Shown one piece after another: positions 6,662 to 14,663 of a stretch of 32,542 nucleotides of DNA. The notes below the pieces were generated by a model that saw nothing but the letters and a program-made list of their open reading frames with translations, was not told the DNA's origin and did not search any database. Position numbers and translations under genes: made by a program. Within the stretch, counting starts at the first letter, position 1, and each line of letters opens with the position of its first letter. Origin of the DNA: Paracoccaceae bacterium (GTDB lineage Bacteria; Pseudomonadota; Alphaproteobacteria; Rhodobacterales; Rhodobacteraceae). The stretch lies in assembly GCA_023383015.1 (NCBI GenBank), contig JAHDXW010000039.1, positions 1-32,542 on the forward strand, given 5' to 3'.

Positions 6662-8805
6662 AAGCGCGCCCCCGACGCGGCCATCGCCACCAGCCGCCCG
6701 GGCGGGGCGAAGCGCGGGCCGTGGCGGGCGGCCAGCGCGGCCGCGCGCGCGGCCACGGCCGCCGCCCCGGTGCGGTCGATCCAGGCGAAGGGGCCGCCGC
6801 TCCAGGGTGCGAATCCCCAGCCGAGCACCGCGCCCACATCGCCCGCCCGCGCCTCGTCAAGCACCCCGGCCTCGAGCGCACGCACCGCCTCGAGCACCTG
6901 CACCAGCAGCAGCCGGTCGCGTACCTCGGCCGCCGCCGCCTCGCGGCGCGGGAAGCGCGCGGCAAGCCCCGGCCACAGCCCCGTCCGCCGGCCCCTGGCG
7001 TCGTAGTCGTAGAAGCCCGCGCCGGCCTTGCGGCCCAGCCGGCCCTCGGCGGCCATGGGGAACAGCACCGCATCCACCGCCGCGTCTGGATAGGCCGCCC
7101 CCGTTGCCGCCCGCGTCGCCCTGGCGATCCGCACCCCGAGGTCGATCGAGGTCTCGTCGATCAGCTGCAGCGGCCCGACCGGCATGCCGAGCGCGCGGGC
7201 CGCGTTCTCCACCAGCGCCGGCGCCACCCCCTCGGCAACCAGCCGCACGCCCTCGTTGACGTAGGGGATGATGCAGCGGTTGGCATAGAAGAAGCGGGCA
7301 TCGTTGACGACGATCGGCGTCTTGCGCAGCTGGCGCACGAAGTCGAGCGCCGTGGCCACCGCGCGCGCCCCCGTCGCCCGGCCGCGGATCACCTCGACCA
7401 GCGCCATCTTCTCGACCGGCGAGAAGAAATGGATGCCGAGGAAGCGCTCCGCCCGCCCGGTCGCCGCCGCCAGCCCGCTGACCGGCAGGGTCGAGGTGTT
7501 GGTGGCGATCACCGCCTCCGGCGCCGCGGCGGCGGCCTCGGCGAGCACCCTCGCCTTGACCTCGGGATCCTCGAAGACCGCCTCGATCACGAGGTCGGCC
7601 CCGGCCAGCGCGGCCGGGCCGGCGCCGGGGGTGATGCGCTCCAGCGCTGCGTCGCGCCGGGCGGCGTCCAGCTTGCCGCGCGCCACCTCCGCCTCCGTCG
7701 CTGCCACGAGCCGGGCCCGCCCGGCCGCGGCCGCCTCCGGCGTGGAATCAATCAGCACCACCGCGATGCCCGCCTCGGCGGCGACACGGGCGATGCCCGC
7801 CCCCATCATCCCCGCCCCGATCACGCCGAGGCGGCGGATGCTGCGGTCGGGCTCGCCCGCGGGGCGGACCGCGCCCTTCTCGAGCGCCTCCCTGTTGAGG
7901 AATAGGGTGCGGATCATCGCCTCGGCGGTGGGGTCGGTGAGCACCGCCGTGAAGTGCCGCGCCTCAATCCTGAGCGCGACGTCGAATGGCACCAGCGCCC
8001 CCTCGTAGACCGCCGCCAGCAGCCCGCGCGCGGCCGGATAGCACCCCTGCGTGCGCCCGTTCACCATCGCCGAGGCGCCGACGAAAGTCATGAAGCCCTC
8101 CGGGCTGTAGGGCGCCCCGCCCGGCATCTTCCAGCCGCGCGTGTCCCAGGGCTTGACGAGGTCGGCCGGGCGGGCGGTGCGGATCCACTCCCGCGCCCGG
8201 TCGAGCAGTGCCGCGGCCGGCGCGACCTCGTCGACCAGCCCCGCCGCCTGCGCCTCGGCCGGCGCCAGCATCCTGCCCTCGAGCAGGAAGGGCGCCGCCG
8301 CCATCGCGCCCAGCCGCCGCGACAGCCGGGTGGTGCCGCCGGCGCCGGGAAAGAGGCCGACCCTGATCTCGGGCAGGCCGATGCGCACCCGGGCGCCGTC
8401 GGCGGCGATGATGCGGTGGCAGGCCAGCGCTAGCTCGTAGCCCGCCCCGGCCGCGGTGCCGGTCAGCGCCGCGACGACCGGCTTGGCCGGGCGCCCGGCG
8501 GCGGGGTCGGCGCCGCCGCGCTCGATCCGCCGCAGCAGCGCGTGCATCGCCATCACCCCCGCGAAGATGCCCGCGGGCCCGCGGGCGCGCAGCCCCGAAA
8601 AGGCGGCAAGGTCCATCCCGCCGGCGAAATCGGGCTTGGCCGATGTCAGCACGATGCCGGTGACCGCCGGGTCGGCGAGCGCCTCGTCGACCAGCGCGGC
8701 AAGCTCGGCAAGCCCCTCGAAGCCCAGCACGTTCATCGACCGGCCGGGGACGTCCCACAGGATGATGCGGATGCCGTCCTCGGTGCCGGCGCGGAAATCG
8801 GGCAT
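6649..8805 (-). CDS. fadJ: FadJ-like enoyl-CoA hydratase/3-hydroxyacyl-CoA dehydrogenase
   Basis: 718 residues. The N-terminal crotonase domain (about 5-200) carries the two catalytic glutamates in GYELALACH (Glu124) and IGLPEIRVGLFPGAGGT (Glu146). Then comes the NAD-binding domain with the GAGMMGAG loop (about 330), NTSTLPVSGLA and HFFSPVEKMALVE, and two C-terminal 3HCDH domains. The enzyme performs the hydration and NAD-dependent oxidation steps of beta-oxidation on acyl-CoA in the cytoplasm. ATG with a strong GAGGAG site, 3 bases downstream of the cupin stop. It is the last gene of the thiolase-cupin-fadJ unit. FadB is the alternative name; the LACH...GLPE spacing favours FadJ. Confidence 0.93.
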   Translation of the reverse strand: MPDFRAGTEDGIRIILWDVPGRSMNVLGFEGLAELAALVDEALADPAVTGIVLTSAKPDFAGGMDLAAFSGLRARGPAGIFAGVMAMHALLRRIERGGADPAAGRPAKPVVAALTGTAAGAGYELALACHRIIAADGARVRIGLPEIRVGLFPGAGGTTRLSRRLGAMAAAPFLLEGRMLAPAEAQAAGLVDEVAPAAALLDRAREWIRTARPADLVKPWDTRGWKMPGGAPYSPEGFMTFVGASAMVNGRTQGCYPAARGLLAAVYEGALVPFDVALRIEARHFTAVLTDPTAEAMIRTLFLNREALEKGAVRPAGEPDRSIRRLGVIGAGMMGAGIARVAAEAGIAVVLIDSTPEAAAAGRARLVAATEAEVARGKLDAARRDAALERITPGAGPAALAGADLVIEAVFEDPEVKARVLAEAAAAAPEAVIATNTSTLPVSGLAAATGRAERFLGIHFFSPVEKMALVEVIRGRATGARAVATALDFVRQLRKTPIVVNDARFFYANRCIIPYVNEGVRLVAEGVAPALVENAARALGMPVGPLQLIDETSIDLGVRIARATRAATGAAYPDAAVDAVLFPMAAEGRLGRKAGAGFYDYDARGRRTGLWPGLAARFPRREAAAAEVRDRLLLVQVLEAVRALEAGVLDEARAGDVGAVLGWGFAPWSGGPFAWIDRTGAAAVAARAAALAARHGPRFAPPGRLVAMAASGARFYPD

Positions 8806-8808
8806 GGC

Positions 8809-9264
8809 TCAGCTCCTCGGCCGGCCGTCGGCGTGAAGGTAGCGCCGTGCCGCGCCCTCCTTCACGGTGACGAGGTCGTGGTCGGGGTAGTGGATGACGT
8901 CATGGCCGGCGCGGGTGCCGACGACGAGGTAAAGCGCGTCGGCGCTGCCGCGGTTCTCGAGGCGGTGGCCCACCGGGGCGCCCGCCGGCCAGGCCGCCGC
9001 ATCCCCTGCCCGCAGGAGTGTCTCGCTCTCCTCGACCAGCCAGACCTCGCCCTCGATGACGTAGACGAGTTCGTCCTCGGCCTCGTGCCAGTGCCGGAAG
9101 GACGAGCGCGAGCCGGGCGGCAGGCGCTCGAGATGGGCGCCGAACTGCGTCAGCCCCCCGGGGTCGGACAGCAGGCGATGGGCATAGGGGCCGTTGCCGC
9201 GGCCCAGCACCGGATGGCCCGCGTCGGCCTCGGCCACGAAGGGGGTGAGGGGCACCTTCGGCAT
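8809..9264 (-). CDS. Single-domain cupin protein
   Basis: 151 residues from ATG. The start overlaps the thiolase stop as TGATG, so translation is probably coupled; a GTG one codon upstream is an alternative start. Cupin motif 1 is visible as PPGSRSSFRHWHEAEDELVY with the metal ligands His, His and Glu, followed by GEVWLVEE. Motif 2 is AGAPVGHRLENRG with the fourth ligand His. The protein is probably a metal-binding beta barrel. Substrate and reaction are unknown; its place between thiolase and fadJ suggests a link to acyl or alcohol/aldehyde metabolism, but that is inference. Confidence 0.85.
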   Translation of the reverse strand: MPKVPLTPFVAEADAGHPVLGRGNGPYAHRLLSDPGGLTQFGAHLERLPPGSRSSFRHWHEAEDELVYVIEGEVWLVEESETLLRAGDAAAWPAGAPVGHRLENRGSADALYLVVGTRAGHDVIHYPDHDLVTVKEGAARRYLHADGRPRS

Positions 9265-10475
9265 CACACCCGCTCCAGCACCGTCGCCGCACCCATGCCC
9301 GAGGCGACGCAGAGGGTGACAAGGCCGGTGGCGGCGCCCGTCCGCTCCATCTCGTCCAGCAGCGTGCCGAGGATCATGGCCCCCGTGGCCCCCAGCGGAT
9401 GGCCCATGGCGATTGCGCCGCCGTTGGGGTTGACCCGCGCGGGGTCGACGCCGAAGGCCTGCCGGAAGCGCAGCACCACGGCCGCGAAGGCCTCGTTCAC
9501 CTCGAAGAGGTCGATGTCGGAAATCTGCATGCCGGCCGCCGCCAGCACCCTCTCGGTCGCAGGCACGGGGCCGGTCAGCATGACCGTCGGCTCCGACCCG
9601 ACCCGGGACGTTGCGACAATCCGGGCGCGGGGTTGCAGGCCGAATCTCGCGCCGAACGCGCGGCTGCCGACAAGCACCGCGGCCGCCCCGTCGACGATGC
9701 CCGATGAATTGCCGGCATGATGGACATGTTCGATCCGTTCAAGCGCGGGGTACTTCATCAGCGCCACCGCGTCGAAGCCCGGCAGCGTCTCGCCGATGTC
9801 CCGGAAGGAAGGGGCCAGCGCCGCCAGCGCCTGTATGTCGGTCTCCGGGCGCAGGTGCTCGTCGTGGTCGAGGATGGTCAGCCCGTTGAGGTCGGTGACC
9901 GGCACGACCGAGCGGGAAAAGCGCCCCGCGGCCCAGGCCCGCGCCGCACGCGCCTGGCTTTCCACCGCGACGGCGTCGCAGTCCGCCCGGGAGAAGCCGT
10001 GCAGGCTGGCGATCAGGTCGGCCGCGATGCCCTGCGGCACGAAGCCGTGGCGGAAGGTGACCGAGGGGTCGACCGCCACCGCCGCCCCGTCCGAGCCCAT
10101 CGCGACGCGGCTCATCATCTCGACGCCGCCGGCGATGAACCCCTCGCCCGCCCCGCCCCGCACCTGCGCCGCGGCAAGGTTCACCGCCTCGAGGCCCGAG
10201 GCGCAGAAGCGGTTGACCGACAGGCCCGGCACGCGCTCGTCCAGCCCCGAGGCCAGGACCGCGGTGCGGGCAAGGCAACCGCCCTGCTCGCCCACCTGGG
10301 TGGCGTTTCCCCAGATGACATCCTCCACCGCATCCGGCGGCAGGCCGTTGCGGCTGCAGATGGCGTCCAGCATCAGCGCCGACAGCCGCACCGCCGTGAC
10401 CTCGTGCAGCGCGCCGTCGGGCCGGCCGCGGCCGCGCGGGCTGCGCAGGGCGTCGTAGACGAAGGCGTCGGGCAT
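9264..10475 (-). CDS. Acetyl-CoA C-acyltransferase (thiolase)
   Basis: 403 residues, a normal thiolase length. The start is the ATG of MPDAFVYDALRSPRG, with GAGGA 10 bases upstream; a longer frame upstream only runs into the GST gene. The catalytic triad is complete: Cys91 (NRFCASGLEAV), His359 (GGAIAMGHPLGATGAM) and Cys389 (LCVASGMGAA). It cleaves 3-ketoacyl-CoA in the last step of beta-oxidation or condenses acetyl-CoA. It is 13 bases downstream of GST and overlaps the cupin gene that precedes fadJ, so it is the thiolase partner of the FadJ-like enzyme. Confidence 0.93.
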   Translation of the reverse strand: MPDAFVYDALRSPRGRGRPDGALHEVTAVRLSALMLDAICSRNGLPPDAVEDVIWGNATQVGEQGGCLARTAVLASGLDERVPGLSVNRFCASGLEAVNLAAAQVRGGAGEGFIAGGVEMMSRVAMGSDGAAVAVDPSVTFRHGFVPQGIAADLIASLHGFSRADCDAVAVESQARAARAWAAGRFSRSVVPVTDLNGLTILDHDEHLRPETDIQALAALAPSFRDIGETLPGFDAVALMKYPALERIEHVHHAGNSSGIVDGAAAVLVGSRAFGARFGLQPRARIVATSRVGSEPTVMLTGPVPATERVLAAAGMQISDIDLFEVNEAFAAVVLRFRQAFGVDPARVNPNGGAIAMGHPLGATGAMILGTLLDEMERTGAATGLVTLCVASGMGAATVLERV

Positions 10476-10488
10476 CGCGGCGATGTCC

Positions 10489-11118
10489 TCAGACGGGCCG
10501 GCGGCGCGGCATGAGCTCGTAGGGGTGCCGCCAGCCGGGCTGGGCCGAGAGCCGCGACAGCCAGCGGTCGATCGCCGGCCATTCGGCACGCGAGAAGCCG
10601 AAGGGCTCGGGGTAGTAGAGATAGCCCGCGCAGGCGCAGTCGGCGATCGTGGGACCGCTGCCGACGATCCAGTCGCGGCCCTTCAGATGGTCCTCGAGCA
10701 CCTTCCAGGCGGCCCGCATGCGCCCCGTCAGCCAGTCGGCGACACCGGGCGGGCGCTTGCCCTCGGGGATGAAGTTCATCAGGAACCGCGCCGCCCCGTT
10801 CTGGGACGAGCCCTTGTGGTTGTCCCAGAACAGCCAGCGCAGCACCTCGCGCCGCTCGGCCGCATCGCGCCCGCCCAGCCGTCCCGTCGTCTCGGCGACG
10901 TGCAGCTGGATCACCCCCGATTGTGTCAGGACGAGGTCGCCGTCGACATAGACCGGCACCTCGCCCATCGGGTTCAGCGCCCGGAAGGCGGGGCTGCGCG
11001 TCTCGCCGCCGAAGAAGTCGACGAACACCGGCTGCCAGTCGCAGCCGGCAAGCGCGAGCGTGAGCGCCGCCTTGTAGGCGTTGCCGCTTTCCCCGAAGCA
11101 GTAGAGTTTCGCCGTCAT
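10489..11118 (-). CDS. Glutathione S-transferase family protein
   Basis: 209 residues. The N-terminal thioredoxin-like domain has KLYCFGESGNAYKAALTLAL, the cis-proline region NPMGEVPVYVDG and the glutathione-binding LTQSGVIQLHVAE. The C-terminal all-helical domain includes GPTIADCACAGYLYY, the conserved N-capping region of GST class proteins. Its ATG overlaps the stop of the upstream small gene (ATGA), and the thiolase gene follows after 13 bases, so it belongs to the beta-oxidation transcript. The true substrate is unknown. Confidence 0.92.
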   Translation of the reverse strand: MTAKLYCFGESGNAYKAALTLALAGCDWQPVFVDFFGGETRSPAFRALNPMGEVPVYVDGDLVLTQSGVIQLHVAETTGRLGGRDAAERREVLRWLFWDNHKGSSQNGAARFLMNFIPEGKRPPGVADWLTGRMRAAWKVLEDHLKGRDWIVGSGPTIADCACAGYLYYPEPFGFSRAEWPAIDRWLSRLSAQPGWRHPYELMPRRRPV

Positions 11119-11327
11119 CGTCGCCGCTCTCCCAGTTCCGCTGTGAACAGTCTCAGCCGGTGCGCGAGCGTCTCGCCGTCGGTGACGCTGTCGAAGTGCT
11201 CGAACAGGAACGACAGCGCCTCGCCCTCCTCCAGCCCCGCCTCGGCGGCGAAGCGGCGCAGCCGGCGGTAGCCGTCCTCGCTCATCGCGACGGGGAAGCG
11301 GCGGGTCAGGCGCAGGCGTCTCGGCAT
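11115..11327 (-). CDS. Small basic protein of unknown function
   Basis: 70 residues starting MPRRLRLTRRFPVAMSEDGY. The N-terminus is basic; the rest is predicted helical with an acidic patch (AAEAGLEEGEALSFLFEHFD). I do not recognise a named family; the look is of a short helix-rich, possibly ribbon-helix-helix-like protein. The stop overlaps the GST start by four bases (ATGA), so it is the probable first gene of the GST-thiolase-cupin-fadJ transcript. The frame extends upstream, but this ATG is the one that leaves a normal intergenic space to the divergent thioesterase gene. Confidence 0.7.
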   Translation of the reverse strand: MPRRLRLTRRFPVAMSEDGYRRLRRFAAEAGLEEGEALSFLFEHFDSVTDGETLAHRLRLFTAELGERRR

Positions 11328-11469
11328 CGCGGGGCCTCCGGCGGCGAGCCTAGCGCGTCGCGGCGGCGACGGGAACGCCCGATCGCCCCGCCGCCGCGCC
11401 TGCCCCCTTGCACCGTTGCCGCCGGAGGGCGACAAGCGGGGCGTGGCACCACGGCATCGGGGGCGGGCG

Positions 11470-11895
11470 ATGGACGAGGCAGGGCGGGCCGCCGCGGTCG
11501 GGGCGTTCATGGACAGGCTGCCCTATGCCCGCGCGCTGGCGATGCGGATCGAATCGGTGAGCGAGGGCGAGGCGAGCATCGTCATGCCCTGGGACGCGCG
11601 GCTGGTCGGCGACCCGGCCACCGGGGTGATCCACGGCGGGGCGGTCTCGGCGCTGATGGACACCGCGGGCGGCGCGGCGGCGATGATGGTGCCGGGGGCG
11701 GCAGGAACCGCGACGCTCGACCTCAGGATCGACTACATGCGCCCGGCCACCCCCGGCCAGGCGATCCGCGCCCGCGCCGGATGCTACCACATCACCCGCC
11801 ATGTCGCCTTCGTGCGCGCCGTCGCCACCGACGGGGACGAGGCGCGCCCGGTGGCCACCGCCACCGGCACCTTCACCATCGAGCGCCTGCCGTGA
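11470..11895 (+). CDS. PaaI-family thioesterase (hotdog fold), first of a pair
   Basis: 141 residues from ATG. The hotdog core includes the motif GVIHGGAVSALMDTAGGAAAM (His-Gly-Gly followed by Asp, the nucleophile-activating pattern of PaaI-type acyl-CoA thioesterases) and LDLRIDYMRPATPGQAIRA. These enzymes hydrolyse acyl-CoA or phenylacetyl-CoA-like thioesters. It is divergent from the beta-oxidation unit, 142 bases away. Its stop overlaps the GTG start of the next gene (GTGA). An in-frame start exists 54 bases upstream, but the ATG at 11470 matches family N-termini. Confidence 0.85.
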   Translation: MDEAGRAAAVGAFMDRLPYARALAMRIESVSEGEASIVMPWDARLVGDPATGVIHGGAVSALMDTAGGAAAMMVPGAAGTATLDLRIDYMRPATPGQAIRARAGCYHITRHVAFVRAVATDGDEARPVATATGTFTIERLP

Positions 11896-12410
11896 GCCGC
11901 CCGCCCGCCGGCCCCGCCCGCCCCGAGCCCGTGCAGGTGGTCAAGGAACGCCGCGACCGGGCACTCGCCGCGCTGGTCGGGGGGGTGCCGTTCATCGGCT
12001 TCCTCGGCATCCGCTTCGACCGGCGCGGCGACGAGCTGACCGCGCTCCTGCCCTACGAGGACCGGCTGATCGGCAACCCCACCCTGCCGGCGCTGCACGG
12101 CGGCGTCACTGCCGCCTTCCTCGAGGTGACGGCGATCGTCGAGCTTGCCTGGACCCAGCTCTGGGACGAGACCGAGACCGGCCGCCCCGCCGCCCAGCCC
12201 GGCGTGCTGCCGCCGCGGCTGCCCAAGACCATCGACTTCACCGTCGACTACCTGCGCACCGGCCTGCCGCGCGACGCCTACGCGCGGGCGCGCGTCAACC
12301 GCTCGGGCCGGCGCTACGCCTCGGTCCATGTCGAGGCCTGGCAGGACAACCGCGCGCGGCTGTTCGCCCAGGCGACGGGGCATTTCCTGCTGCCGGCCCG
12401 CGATGGCTGA
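11892..12410 (+). CDS. PaaI-family thioesterase, second of a pair
   Basis: 172 residues from a GTG that overlaps the preceding stop as GTGA. The hotdog motif is LPALHGGVTAAFLEVTAIVELAW: His-Gly-Gly with Glu in place of the usual Asp. PKTIDFTVDYLRTGLPRDAYARA is the second conserved strand, and a C-terminal FAQATGHFLLP follows. The protein has an N-terminal helical extension of about 40 residues compared with its neighbour. Overlap with the first thioesterase and 8-base overlap with the MATE gene indicate one transcript. The two hotdog proteins could form a mixed oligomer, which is inference. Confidence 0.83.
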   Translation: MSRPPAGPARPEPVQVVKERRDRALAALVGGVPFIGFLGIRFDRRGDELTALLPYEDRLIGNPTLPALHGGVTAAFLEVTAIVELAWTQLWDETETGRPAAQPGVLPPRLPKTIDFTVDYLRTGLPRDAYARARVNRSGRRYASVHVEAWQDNRARLFAQATGHFLLPARDG

Positions 12411-13752
12411 GCTTCCGGCCGGCGCCCGGCCGGTCACCCACCGCCGCGTGCTGCGCATCGCGCTGCCGATCGTGCTGTCGAACGCAACCGTCCCGATCCT
12501 CGGCGCGGTCGACACCGGGGTGGTGGGCCAGATGGGGCTGGCCGCCCCGATCGGCGCGGTCGGCATCGGCGCCATCGTGCTGGCGACGCTCTACGGCGTC
12601 TTCACCTTCCTGCGGATGGGCACTTCGGGGCTGGTCGCCCAGGCCCATGGTGCGGCCGATGCCGCCGAGACCTCGGCCATCCTGACGCGGGCGCTGCTGG
12701 TCGCCGCCGCCGTCGGCGCCGGCCTCATCCTCGCCCAGGTGCCGCTGGTCTGGCTGGCATTCCGCGTCGCCCCCGCCTCGGCCGAGGTCGAGGGGCTGGC
12801 GCGCGCCTACCTTGCCATCCGCATCTGGGGCGCCCCGGCGACGATCGCGCTGTTTGCGCTCACCGGCTGGCTGATCGCGGTCGAGCGCACCCGCGCCGTC
12901 TTCATCCTTCAACTGTGGATGAACGGTCTCAACATCCTGCTCGACCTGTGGTTCGTGCTCGGCCTCGGCTGGGGCGTCGGAGGGGTGGCGACCGCGACGC
13001 TGATCGCCGAGTGGTCGGGTCTTGCGCTGGCGCTGTGGTTCTGCCGGACGGCCTTTGCCCGGCCGGCCTGGCGGGACTGGCCGCGCGTCTTCGACCGCGC
13101 CCGGCTGGCGCGGATGCTGGGCGTCAACGCCGACATCATGCTGCGTTCGGTCCTGCTGCAGGGCGCCTTCACCGCCTTCATCTTCCTCGGCGCGGGCTTC
13201 GGCGACGTGACGCTGGCGGCCAACCAGGTCCTGTTCCAGTTCCTCGAGATCATCGCCTACGCGCTCGACGGATTCGCGATCGCGGCCGAGGCGCTGGTGG
13301 GCCAGGCGGTGGGCGCGAGGGCGGTGGCGGGCGTGCGGCGCGCCTCGGTGCTGTCCAGCCTCTGGGGGCTCGGCTCGGCGGTGGCCCTGTCGGCGGCGTT
13401 CCTGCTGTTCGGCCCGCCGCTGATCGACCTTATGGCCAAGGACCCCGCGGTGCAGGCCGAGGCGCGCGCCTACCTGCCGTGGGTGGTGGCCCTGCCGGTC
13501 CTGTCGGTGGGCGCCTACATGCTCGACGGCATCTTCATCGGCGCCACCGCGACGCGTGCGATGCGCAACGCCATGCTCGCCTCGGTGGCCGCCTTCGCGG
13601 CGATCGTTGCGCTGACCTACCCCGGCTGGGGCAACACCGGCCTGTGGGTGGCGCTGACGGCGCTGAACCTCATCCGCCTTGCCACGATGCTCGCGGCCTA
13701 TCCCGGCATCGAGCGCGCGCTGCGCCCGGCCACCGCATCCGCGGCCCGCTGA
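12403..13752 (+). CDS. MATE-family efflux transporter
   Basis: 449 residues, about twelve hydrophobic segments in two halves. The first half begins RIALPIVLSNATVPILGAVD and continues FTFLRMGTSGLVAQAHGA; the second half has GVNADIMLRSVLLQGAFTAF, QVLFQFLEIIAYALDGFAIA and AEALVGQAVGAR, the arrangement of DinF-type MATE exporters. These are Na+ or H+ antiporters for cationic drugs or metabolites in the inner membrane. The ATG lies 8 bases inside the thioesterase gene, so expression is coupled. Substrate unknown. Confidence 0.92.
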   Translation: MAELPAGARPVTHRRVLRIALPIVLSNATVPILGAVDTGVVGQMGLAAPIGAVGIGAIVLATLYGVFTFLRMGTSGLVAQAHGAADAAETSAILTRALLVAAAVGAGLILAQVPLVWLAFRVAPASAEVEGLARAYLAIRIWGAPATIALFALTGWLIAVERTRAVFILQLWMNGLNILLDLWFVLGLGWGVGGVATATLIAEWSGLALALWFCRTAFARPAWRDWPRVFDRARLARMLGVNADIMLRSVLLQGAFTAFIFLGAGFGDVTLAANQVLFQFLEIIAYALDGFAIAAEALVGQAVGARAVAGVRRASVLSSLWGLGSAVALSAAFLLFGPPLIDLMAKDPAVQAEARAYLPWVVALPVLSVGAYMLDGIFIGATATRAMRNAMLASVAAFAAIVALTYPGWGNTGLWVALTALNLIRLATMLAAYPGIERALRPATASAAR

Positions 13753-13786
13753 GGCCGCTGCCCGTCGGGGCCGCGGTGCAGCGCTT

Positions 13787-13802
13787 GCCCGCCGTCGCGG
13801 GC
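13787..13802. terminator. Hairpin after the MATE gene, possible terminator
   Basis: GCCCGC-CGTC-GCGGGC, nested within a longer pairing of GCTGCCCG (about 13757) with CGGGCAGC (about 13819). There is no U-tract, so termination is uncertain. It is the only structure I see between the MATE gene and the CoxG-like gene. Confidence 0.35.
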
Positions 13803-13836
13803 GGGGGTACCTCTGCGGGCAGCAAGGGAGGAGCGC

Positions 13837-14310
13837 ATGGAACTGACCGGCAGCCGCACGATCGCCGCCGACCGCGCCACCGTCTGGGCGCGGCTGAACG
13901 ACGCCGACACGCTCAGGGCCGCGATTCCCGGCTGCCAGGAGATGACCGGCAGCCCCGGCGAGGGCTTCGAGGCGGTGGTCAGGCAGAAGGTCGGCCCGGT
14001 GTCGGCCACCTTCCGCGGCAAGGTCACGCTGTCGGACGTTGTCCCGGGCGAGAGCTACCGCATCCTTGGCGAGGGTTCGGGCGGGGTGGCTGGGTTCGCC
14101 AAGGGCGGCGCGCGGGTCCGGTTGGCCGACGTCCCGGCGGGCACCGAACTGACCTACGACGTCGAGGCCCAGATCGGCGGCAAGCTCGCGCAACTCGGCT
14201 CGCGGCTGATCACCGGCTTCGCCCGCAAGATGGCCGACCAGTTCTTCGAGCGCTTCCAGGCCGCCGTCGAGGGCGGCGCGCCGCCGCCCGCCGACCCTGC
14301 CGCCGACTGA
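13837..14310 (+). CDS. CoxG-like SRPBCC protein
   Basis: 157 residues. MELTGSRTIAADRATVWARL, PGCQEMTG, and especially GGVAGFAKGGARVRLADV with GTELTYDVEAQIGGKLAQLG are the characteristic CoxG (carbon monoxide dehydrogenase subunit G) signatures. In CODH clusters CoxG helps place the enzyme at the membrane, but no coxMSL genes are in the window, so this stand-alone copy may serve another molybdo-flavoprotein or another job. A strong ribosome site (AGGGAGGAG) precedes the ATG. A short Pro/Ala-rich tail replaces the membrane-binding C-terminal extension of classical CoxG. Confidence 0.87.
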   Translation: MELTGSRTIAADRATVWARLNDADTLRAAIPGCQEMTGSPGEGFEAVVRQKVGPVSATFRGKVTLSDVVPGESYRILGEGSGGVAGFAKGGARVRLADVPAGTELTYDVEAQIGGKLAQLGSRLITGFARKMADQFFERFQAAVEGGAPPPADPAAD

Positions 14311-14343
14311 CCTCGCGCCGCGCGGGGCCGGCCGGCGCCGGCC

Positions 14344-14583
14344 TCAGGCCGCGCCCAGACGCCGCGCGATGGCGTCCTTCAGCGCCATCCGCTGCCGGCG
14401 CAACTGCGCCTCCTCGGGCTCGGCAATGGTGTCGATCCGTGCCTCGGCACGGTGCACGGCGCGGTTGACCTCATGGTAGTCCTCGACCAGCCGCGCGAAA
14501 TGCCCGTCCTCGGCCTTCAGCCGGTGGATCGCCTCGGCCTGGCCCGGGAAGTCGTCGGCGAGTTCGTGCGGGGTGTGGGTCAT
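14344..14583 (-). CDS. DUF465/YdcH-family protein
   Basis: 79 residues. HELADDFPGQAEAIHRLKAE followed by DGHFARLVEDYHEVNRAVHR is the DUF465 (YdcH) pattern: a two-helix coiled hairpin of unknown function. ATG with GGAG at 8 bases. It is 80 bases downstream of the thermonuclease gene on the same strand, but has its own upstream region holding a perfect FNR-type box, so it may be transcribed separately under low oxygen. It converges with the CoxG-like gene, 33 bases apart. Confidence 0.9.
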   Translation of the reverse strand: MTHTPHELADDFPGQAEAIHRLKAEDGHFARLVEDYHEVNRAVHRAEARIDTIAEPEEAQLRRQRMALKDAIARRLGAA

Positions 14584-14637
14584 CGGTCATACTCCATGCC
14601 TTCGACCCTGCGTCGCATGCTCCCGGCGCGGCCGGCC

Positions 14638-14651
14638 TTGATCCCGATCAA
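14638..14651 (-). promoter_or_regulatory. FNR/FnrL/FixK-type binding site upstream of the DUF465 gene
   Basis: The 14-bp sequence TTGATcccgATCAA matches the FNR consensus TTGAT-N4-ATCAA exactly. Its centre is about 61 bases upstream of the DUF465 ATG. A class II promoter would place the start of transcription about 20 bases upstream of that ATG. I see no good -10 in that spacing. The site also lies just 12 bases past the thermonuclease stop. Confidence 0.6.
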
Positions 14652-14663
14652 TCGCGATCCGTC

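Noticed and set aside
12295-14193. A 632-codon open frame opposite the MATE and CoxG-like genes
   Set aside because: Composition is typical of an antisense shadow (Arg, His, Gly, Gln rich), no recognisable domain, and both sense genes are secure.
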